NCBI GenBank assembly: GCA_016205045.1
Contig: JACQJM010000225.1
Coordinates: forward strand, 1 to 10,434
Source of the DNA: Elusimicrobiota bacterium
GTDB taxonomy: Bacteria; Elusimicrobiota; Elusimicrobia; JACQJN01
DNA: 10,434 bases
Direction of reading: 5' to 3'
Positions within the stretch are counted from its first letter, which is position 1. Every line of letters starts with the position of its first letter. A model generated the notes under the pieces. That model did not search any database. It worked only from the letters and a program-made list of their open reading frames with translations, and was not told the origin of the DNA. Below are positions 5,935-10,434 of the stretch, piece after piece. Both the position numbers and the translations under genes were made by a program.

Positions 5935-7353
5935 TTAGCGATCTAGATATTTTTTCCAAGCGTCTTTTAGGGAAAACGTGACGTAGGGACGGTCTGCGGC
6001 TCGGGTGCTTCCGACACGATTAGATACCCAAATTCGACCTTCATCCAAACGATAAATAACCGCATGAATATTGGATGGCATTGCGACTTGCCGGGATAGT
6101 ACCTGAAGGGTTTGCTCATCGATCTTTCCTCGCATTCCCTCCAGCGATTTACCCATTGTCTCATGATAGTGGCTTGCGAAAATCAGATTTGGGATCTGAA
6201 AATAATCTCGATCCGGCCGTGGAATGTGTTTCACCTGATTAGGTTTCCAAGAATAGAAATTTTGCGCAGAAGTGATCATGCCCACCGCGCCTCCTTTGGG
6301 ATCCCCAATGAGGTATAAGTAGGAGTTAGTCCGTCTGGCCGCGCGTATTAAGGCGGTTCCTTCTTCTGCCGTATTAGCGTAGCGCAACACTTGCTCCAAT
6401 AGGAAAGGCATTGGAATTCCTGATAATGTTTCTCCTTTGGGATCTCCCAATCCCTTTTCACTGACCGCTACTCCTTTATCGTTCATGCCTGAAACTACTC
6501 CCACAAATCCAATCCAGCCGATATTGGCATAAGCGTTTCCCTGTTGAGGTCGATAAATGATAATGCTTGGCCTTTCCTGAATTCCAAGGGTATCCTCATA
6601 ATCGAGCAGTCTGAGTTGGTAGGTATGCCCATCACTGGTAACGGAAGGCGGGGCCACTAGTCCACTGCAAGACGTCTCGCTCAAGTCAGGAACGGCGTGC
6701 ATCCGCAGGAGCGTTTTAAGAGGAACCCCGCTTCCGGCTGCCAGTCCGGCTAATTCTTCCATCTTATCTTGGGGAACAAAGGGTTCCATCTTGGCCCATG
6801 CCTTATCCAGCACCGCATTTACCAGGGATTCCTTCGTGCTATAGGGCAGGTTGTGCAAGCTTGGAGTGTCATGAGTCAATATCCATGCCATTCCGCGATT
6901 GACACCTTCCACGGTCTGCCATACCTGAGGCCTCGTTAGTTTCCCATGTTGAAAACCCATCTCGTAGGGAGTTCCCTGGAGATACAAGACGGTGATCTGA
7001 TTTCCTGGAATGCCTATCGTCTCGATGTGGCCGGAGTGGGTAACCGTTTGATTTGGGGGAGGATCAGTCAAAAGATTTTTGACTGTAGAATCATCAAAAA
7101 AGAAATGCTGTATGATAGGGTTGCGACCTACATCAATAATAGAGTCCCACCAATGTTGATTCTTTAAAGATTGAGTTGTTGGGGCTTCTATGGCAGCCAA
7201 GTTTGTGTCCCGAGCAACGGATGATACCGCTCTCGCGTTTAAATCGGCTCTCACGACAGAATCAGCATTGGCCCGAATTGAATTGAGAATCGCTCCACAA
7301 AAAGTGAGAGCAAGCACGGCTAAAATCCAATTATGGATAGATGATTTTTTCAT
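5935..7353 (-). CDS. Exported C45-family autoproteolytic acyltransferase/hydrolase (Ntn amidase)
   Basis: A 472-residue protein of peptidase family C45, related to acyl-CoA:6-aminopenicillanate acyltransferase and to lysosomal phospholipase B-like or ceramide/NAE amidases in fold. These Ntn hydrolases cleave themselves before a cysteine, which then becomes the N-terminal nucleophile acting on amide bonds. It has a signal peptide (residues 1-30, core WILAVLALTFCGAIL, ending ANA). Family marks are YLQGTPYEMGFQHGKL (123-138), SETSCSGLV with candidate nucleophile C229 (226-233), RLLDYE (248-253, the place of the family GRNxD motif) and GFVGVVSGMNDKGVAVSEKG (282-301). Its start at ATG 7351-7353 is preceded by GGGA and an extended -10. 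It is the first gene of the pair with the ceramidase-like gene, 11 nt apart. Substrate is unknown. Confidence 0.87.
   Translation of the reverse strand: MKKSSIHNWILAVLALTFCGAILNSIRANADSVVRADLNARAVSSVARDTNLAAIEAPTTQSLKNQHWWDSIIDVGRNPIIQHFFFDDSTVKNLLTDPPPNQTVTHSGHIETIGIPGNQITVLYLQGTPYEMGFQHGKLTRPQVWQTVEGVNRGMAWILTHDTPSLHNLPYSTKESLVNAVLDKAWAKMEPFVPQDKMEELAGLAAGSGVPLKTLLRMHAVPDLSETSCSGLVAPPSVTSDGHTYQLRLLDYEDTLGIQERPSIIIYRPQQGNAYANIGWIGFVGVVSGMNDKGVAVSEKGLGDPKGETLSGIPMPFLLEQVLRYANTAEEGTALIRAARRTNSYLYLIGDPKGGAVGMITSAQNFYSWKPNQVKHIPRPDRDYFQIPNLIFASHYHETMGKSLEGMRGKIDEQTLQVLSRQVAMPSNIHAVIYRLDEGRIWVSNRVGSTRAADRPYVTFSLKDAWKKYLDR
7065..7085. repeat. Short perfect inverted repeat inside the C45 gene
   Basis: CAGTCAAAA (7065-7073), GAT, TTTTGACTG (7077-7085): a 9-bp stem with a 3-nt loop, within codons for TVKNLLTD of the C45 protein. 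It is AT-rich and may be chance. Confidence 0.5.
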
Positions 7354-7371
7354 TTTTTTCCCATTTTTCAG

Positions 7372-7380
7372 ATTATGTCA
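7372..7380 (-). promoter_or_regulatory. Candidate extended -10 promoter of the amidase pair
   Basis: On the minus strand TGACATAAT reads as TGN followed by CATAAT (five of six to TATAAT), about 18 nt before the ATG of the C45 gene. No clear -35 is visible, which fits an extended -10 promoter. The leader would be very short. Confidence 0.3.
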
Positions 7381-7481
7381 CACTGTACCAAATGTCCCTA
7401 GAATCTTAGATGGGCCATTCGGGTCGAATAAGTCTTTTTATATGACCCAGCTATTTCTAGGTCTTTTGGTCCCACCGTTGT

Positions 7482-7533
7482 AAAGGTAGCAGCTACCTTT
7501 CAATTCAAAAGGTAGCTGCTACCTTTTGAATTG
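7482..7533. repeat. Nested double palindrome upstream of tRNA-Leu
   Basis: Unit 1 (7482-7500, AAAGGTAGCAGCTACCTTT) is a 9+1+9 palindrome. Its exact reverse complement recurs as unit 2 at 7508-7526. Unit 2 extends to a larger palindrome, 7501-7516 paired with 7518-7533 around one central base. Thus a 19-bp stem between units competes with separate hairpins in each unit. The right end abuts the candidate -35 of the tRNA gene. Confidence 0.85.
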
Positions 7534-7560
7534 AACCCTCCCTTCCCAAAGTGATACCAT
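7531..7560 (+). promoter_or_regulatory. Candidate promoter of the tRNA-Leu gene
   Basis: TTGAAC (7531-7536) and TACCAT (7555-7560), each four of six to the sigma-70 hexamers, are separated by 18 nt. They end 32 nt before the tRNA. The -35 overlaps the last bases of the palindrome at 7501-7533. Confidence 0.3.
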
Positions 7561-7592
7561 AAAAACTCAGAACTAGGAACTGTCTTTAATAG

Positions 7593-7678
7593 GCCGGGAT
7601 GGCGGAACTGGCAGACGCGCAGGTCTCAAAAACCTGTGACTCGTAAGAGTCGTGTGGGTTCGACCCCCTCTCCCGGCA
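7593..7678 (+). tRNA. tRNA-Leu (anticodon CAA)
   Basis: An 86-nt class II tRNA. The acceptor GCCGGGA (7593-7599) pairs with TCCCGGC (7671-7677), and the discriminator base is A7678. The D stem GCG/CGC (7602-7604/7616-7618) closes a loop with GG. The anticodon stem CAGGT/ACCTG (7620-7624/7632-7636) closes loop CTCAAAA, giving anticodon CAA at 7627-7629, which reads UUG. A long variable arm GACTC-GTAA-GAGTC (7638-7651) is typical of leucine tRNA. The T arm GTGGG/CCCTC with loop TTCGACC has one T-T mismatch at 7655/7669. CCA is not encoded, so it must be added by nucleotidyltransferase. Confidence 0.95.
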
Positions 7679-7679
7679 G

Positions 7680-7741
7680 GCCCAAGTTCCTTAAAGTCCG
7701 CAGATTGGGCTAGTCCTACTCGTATCTCTTCTCGGAGTAGG
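7680..7741. terminator. Paired hairpins between tRNA-Leu and the convergent gene
   Basis: GCCCAA (7680-7685) pairs with TTGGGC (7705-7710), and CCTACTC (7715-7721) pairs with GAGTAGG (7735-7741). They fill the gap between the tRNA and the stop of the convergent gene at 7753, where a bidirectional transcription end is expected. Neither has a T-run, so the terminator role is inferred from position only. Confidence 0.35.
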
Positions 7742-7752
7742 GCAAGCCCTCC

Positions 7753-10110
7753 TCAGTGGGCAATCAGCCGTAAATCTTTTTGGAGAGCCTGAATTTCTGT
7801 GAGTTGTTGCTGGCGGGTTGGTTCTCCCATCTGGTCTAAGTAGACCATGTAGTGTTGGAGCAGTGGTTCCATCCTTTGCAGGATATCGGAGATGAGTGCT
7901 GGCTTTGGAAACTCAAACCCCACGGGTTCACGCTGAGCCCAAGACATATCGCTGAGGACTATATTCCAGATACCCAGGAGTAATCCCTGTTTATCAGGAT
8001 TCATAGAGGAATCATTTTGGATTAAGGAAGTTGCGTGACTGGAGATTTGGTTTATTCGCTGTCTTATATTCCGGACCAGGGTGGGGTAGTCGGGAGTTGA
8101 GCGCACCGGAAGCAGAGGGGAGACTATGTTGTGAAGTAGGGATATCACGTGATCCACCCAACGAGTGCTGAAAATTCTTTCATTTTGAGCCAAGTGAGGA
8201 TCGTTCACTATAGAAGACTGTAGGATTTTGAGCAGGGCAACAATTTCTTTTTGGGGTTCCGTGGCCTTCCCCAGATCTAAAGAGCTTTTGGAGTCGGAGG
8301 GGAAAGTGGAGCGCGCTTTTTCCAGGGCGATTTCCCATCGCCCTGAGAGTTTTTCAGGAGATGTGTCTTTGGAAAGAAATTGCGGTTGGTGTTTAATATA
8401 ACTTTGGGCTTGACGATTCAGGTTTTCCAAGTATGGGAGTAAGTTAGAAGTCTCGTCCTCAGCTGAGTAAGGGTCCACCGTCTCTCCCGGTCTTTGATTT
8501 AAAATTTGATCCCAGGCCGTGGGATCTTCCGTGGCGTCCGGGACGGAGGTAGAAGTGGGTGGATTTCGGGAAGATAAAGCGGCACTCTCAATCTGGTTCA
8601 AAAGCTCAATGAGATCGTTCAGTTGGTCCAAGGGTTGGGCCCACTGAGGCATGGATTTTGGCGCGCCCCGCAAGCGCGCCAAAACTCGACCTTCTCCTCC
8701 CTCTTCTTGAAGATGGTTCCGGTAGATTGCTAGGAGAGGCCTCACGAGTTTAAGAAACCGGGAAACTTCCTTGGCGCTCATGGACCAATTGCATAACTGC
8801 ATCCATTCTGGATAGACACGATTCCACAGAGCGGCTGCGTCCTCTTTCTCTACATTTTGACCATCAATGATAAATTCCGTGCGGGAATCTCTTAGAATAA
8901 AGGATCGGGCCGGATCTTGGATTTCTTGAAGGATGACCGTGATTTCTTGGAGCTCCTTGAAGTGGGTGCCTTTTATATCAGCGGCGGGGGGGTTCTCGGG
9001 GTGTTGGTCACCGTTGGGGCTGGGGGATTGTGAATTTTGAGCCAGGGCATTAAGAATTTGATAGAGCTGCTCCAGTTCTTTAATCCCTTCTTCCTCGACC
9101 CATCCTGTTGCGTCTTGATGTGAATTCAAAGCGGTCAGCTGGAAACGATAAACTCCAAGCAGTCGGTCTAAGACTTTTTTGATTTTAGTCACCCACTCCC
9201 GGTTGATAGAGCGTGCAGGATCGTGATAGGCTTGGCTCCACTCTCCGTCTACATATTCCCAATCGGACAAGAGAATATTTGGATCCATTTTCTCGCCGTT
9301 TATAATCAGCTCCTGGTTTTTATACGCCCCTATATTGTTTTTGGCTGCTGTTTTAACTCTCCACAATAAATAATTGAATGTCTCGATATCATCGGCGCGG
9401 GATTCTTTTAGGTTCTCGGGAGAGGATCTTCCTGCCTGTTGGACGATTACAGGATACGTATCAATGGGAGCGGGCGCCGAGACCTGGAAGGCTTTTTTAA
9501 ATTCCTGAATTAGAGGATAGAAGTTGTTTCCTAAAAACTTTGTTCGAAGAGAGTCTAATATGGCGCACGCTTCTCGCAATTGGCGGGAAGTGGTCTCCTC
9601 TAAGTAGAAATGCTGAAAAATAACAAGATTCTCCGCGGTTTCCGCATCTTTCAAAATCTTTCCTGTCCCCACGTCTCCTGATTTAAGGTCTGCCATGATT
9701 TTTCGAGCTTGGTTGTTGGCATAAGCCGTATGGGCTTCAATGGCTTGTGAGAGCAATTTTCCAATTTGAATCTGTTCTTCCGGCTTTGTTCTTTGCCACC
9801 GGGCTATAGTACGGGGTTGCACTCCTTGGGCTTTCAGCTGCTGGGCGATGGGGGCCAGCACTCGGGCAGCATAAGACATGGTTTCTGTATTCTGGAGACT
9901 GAGGCGACGGCTTAAATTTTCCGCGATGTGGAGGGTGTTTAGGTTTGGGGTGGAACTCATATTGATGGTGGGCAAGGCCAATTTGATGGCTCGAGTCCAG
10001 GCAGCCAGCACTGGCCCTGAAATAGGCCTTTCCGGACTCATCTGAGCAAAAGAGAGCGAAATGCTCAGGGTAAGTGTGGTCCCAAAAACTGTAATTACTT
10101 TTGATTTCAT
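7753..10110 (-). CDS. Large secreted helical protein with degenerate internal repeats, unknown function
   Basis: A 785-residue protein I do not recognise. It begins with a signal peptide (MKSKVITVFGTTLTLSISLSFAQ). ATG 10108-10110 is preferred over a GTG 22 codons upstream because GGAAGAAG precedes it and it begins the signal peptide. The rest is polar and probably mostly alpha-helical. From about residue 240 it seems built of related units of about 110-150 residues. The core pattern is a helix, then (E/F)-x-I-I-(N/D)-G, then x-L-x-x-W-x-x-V-x-x-E-W, then a helix ending L-L-x-(V/I)-Y-R-x-x-L. Units lie near 242-354 and 383-510, with more divergent ones near 555-635 and 680-783. Low-complexity Pro/Ser/Asn linkers (near 360-378 and 513-530) separate them. 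No catalytic motif, membrane segment or sorting signal was seen. A palindrome (8656-8684) interrupts the second unit. Confidence 0.75.
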   Translation of the reverse strand: MKSKVITVFGTTLTLSISLSFAQMSPERPISGPVLAAWTRAIKLALPTINMSSTPNLNTLHIAENLSRRLSLQNTETMSYAARVLAPIAQQLKAQGVQPRTIARWQRTKPEEQIQIGKLLSQAIEAHTAYANNQARKIMADLKSGDVGTGKILKDAETAENLVIFQHFYLEETTSRQLREACAILDSLRTKFLGNNFYPLIQEFKKAFQVSAPAPIDTYPVIVQQAGRSSPENLKESRADDIETFNYLLWRVKTAAKNNIGAYKNQELIINGEKMDPNILLSDWEYVDGEWSQAYHDPARSINREWVTKIKKVLDRLLGVYRFQLTALNSHQDATGWVEEEGIKELEQLYQILNALAQNSQSPSPNGDQHPENPPAADIKGTHFKELQEITVILQEIQDPARSFILRDSRTEFIIDGQNVEKEDAAALWNRVYPEWMQLCNWSMSAKEVSRFLKLVRPLLAIYRNHLQEEGGEGRVLARLRGAPKSMPQWAQPLDQLNDLIELLNQIESAALSSRNPPTSTSVPDATEDPTAWDQILNQRPGETVDPYSAEDETSNLLPYLENLNRQAQSYIKHQPQFLSKDTSPEKLSGRWEIALEKARSTFPSDSKSSLDLGKATEPQKEIVALLKILQSSIVNDPHLAQNERIFSTRWVDHVISLLHNIVSPLLPVRSTPDYPTLVRNIRQRINQISSHATSLIQNDSSMNPDKQGLLLGIWNIVLSDMSWAQREPVGFEFPKPALISDILQRMEPLLQHYMVYLDQMGEPTRQQQLTEIQALQKDLRLIAH
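8656..8684. repeat. In-frame GC-rich palindrome inside the secreted repeat protein
   Basis: TTTTGGCGCGC (8656-8666), 7-nt loop, GCGCGCCAAAA (8674-8684): a perfect 11-bp stem. On the coding (minus) strand it encodes roughly LARLRGAPK. It is much more GC-rich than its surroundings and coincides with extra residues of the second internal protein repeat relative to the first. Confidence 0.75.
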
Positions 10111-10202
10111 GACACTAATTCTTCTTCCATAACTTCCCCAAATCCTCTCTCCCACCTTCATCCGGGGGCGTTTCACATGCCATCCTGAGGGAGGTAAAAG
10201 GC

Positions 10203-10220
10203 GAGTTCGAGGAAGTTCTA
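10203..10220 (+). repeat. Dispersed 18-bp repeat, copy 3
   Basis: GAGTTCGAGGAAGTTCTA, differing from copy 1 at two positions although nearly 10 kb away. An inverted partial core, AACTTCCCCAAA, sits at 10131-10142. Confidence 0.4.
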
Positions 10221-10253
10221 TTCTTCTTCTTAGTCTAGTTCTGATAAGAAGAG

Positions 10254-10321
10254 AGGTCGAGGGTCAAATAGCCTAGGGACGAACGGGTAAAGGTCCTAGG
10301 GCTTTTTAGGACGGAAGACCT
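10254..10321 (+). promoter_or_regulatory. Structured element with mutually exclusive stems
   Basis: AGGTC (10254-10258) and GACCT (10317-10321) can close the element. Inside, AGCCTAGG (10270-10277) pairs with CCTAGG-G-CT (10295-10303, one bulge). Alternatively GTCCTA (10293-10298) pairs with TAGGAC (10307-10312) over an 8-nt loop. The two inner stems overlap and cannot coexist. Ordered blocks are shared with the leader at 602-653. No known riboswitch class was recognised. Confidence 0.35.
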
Positions 10322-10329
10322 GGGAAGAA

Positions 10330-10360
10330 ATTTTAGATTTTGGATTGCCGATTTTAGATT
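10330..10360 (+). repeat. Short AT-rich direct repeat
   Basis: ATTTTAGATT occurs at 10330-10339 and again at 10351-10360, separated by 11 nt. It is a degenerate low-complexity repeat of a kind often seen in intergenic DNA of metagenome-derived genomes. Confidence 0.5.
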
Positions 10361-10375
10361 AGGTTGTCGTATCAA

Positions 10376-10399
10376 TTTTGCTACTGGGGTGTAGCAAAA
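10376..10399. repeat. Hairpin TTTTGCTAC / GTAGCAAAA
   Basis: Arms 10376-10384 and 10391-10399 form a perfect 9-bp stem with loop TGGGGT. The A-run on one side and T-run on the other give it a bidirectional terminator look, although the stem is short and AT-rich at its base. Confidence 0.5.
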
Positions 10400-10434
10400 A
10401 GGCTACTATCCGCCTTCTGCTCGCAGCCCCCCTC

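Larger units (their letters stand above)
10111..10434. other. Non-coding region at the right edge
   Basis: No convincing gene. It contains the ribosome-binding area of the preceding minus-strand gene, dispersed repeat copies (10131-10142, 10203-10220), a structured element (10254-10321), a TTTTAGATT low-complexity repeat (10330-10360) and a 9-bp hairpin (10376-10399). A gene beyond the right edge could use this region as its leader. Confidence 0.5.

Noticed and set aside
5924..5959. TTG start extending the ceramidase-like protein by 12 codons
   Set aside because: It would overlap the C45 gene and add a charged stretch before an otherwise normal signal peptide; ATG 5923 fits better.
7593..7678. 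tRNA-Leu as an integration (att) site
   Set aside because: No repeated copy of the tRNA 3' end and no integrase gene are visible in the window.
10111..10176. GTG start extending the secreted repeat protein by 22 codons
   Set aside because: It would put a charged stretch before a good signal peptide. The inner ATG has a suitable GGAAGAAG site.
10254..10321. Cyclic-di-GMP (GEMM) riboswitch
   Set aside because: Fragments such as GGGACG and GGGTAAA recall the class, but the first conserved hairpin and tetraloop receptor are missing and the order does not fit.

Overview
The window looks like a chromosomal fragment of an uncultured, probably diderm bacterium. Base composition is moderate, the proteins are mostly exported, and the spacers are rich in palindromes and low-complexity repeats (CTACCGGCAGGCAGG-type palindrome, CCTCTCCCCT/AGGGGAGAGG stem, TTTTAGATT repeats). 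In my recollection such repeats are common in metagenome-derived candidate phyla such as Omnitrophota, but no marker gene here settles the lineage. There is no phage, CRISPR array or recognisable transposase.

Layout. (1) 1-440: a small minus-strand helix-turn-helix (excisionase/MerR-type) gene lying between 15-bp inverted repeats. (2) 440-738: a non-coding leader with three successive stem-loops, one of them a perfect 38-bp palindrome, upstream of a plus-strand operon. (3) 739-3954: three tightly coupled plus-strand genes: a polytopic ABC-type exporter permease without its ATPase, an exported CE4 polysaccharide deacetylase, and a secreted six-cysteine protein of unknown function. (4) 3959-7353: a minus-strand pair, converging on the first operon with only 4 nt between stops. 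It encodes an exported C45-type Ntn hydrolase (acyltransferase/amidase family), then an exported neutral-ceramidase-like protein. (5) 7354-7752: an intergenic region with nested palindromes, a tRNA-Leu(CAA) gene and further hairpins. (6) 7753-10110: a minus-strand gene for a 785-residue secreted protein with degenerate internal repeats and no family I recognise. (7) 10111-10434: non-coding, with a structured element, TTTTAGATT repeats and a hairpin.

How the genes may work together. Every protein-coding gene except the small HTH regulator encodes a membrane or exported protein. The first operon suggests envelope or exopolysaccharide work (export plus deacetylation). The minus-strand pair joins two unrelated enzyme folds that both act on N-acyl (amide) bonds, which suggests processing of N-acylated lipids or related amides outside the cytoplasm. 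This is inference from family membership and gene order.

Most notable points: the two-amidase pair, in which the ceramidase-like partner appears to lack the usual Ser nucleophile; palindromes embedded inside coding sequences (2909-2931 and 8656-8684), the second matching a length difference between two internal protein repeats; nested palindromes next to the tRNA gene; and a possible shared structured leader element at about 602-653 and 10259-10312.
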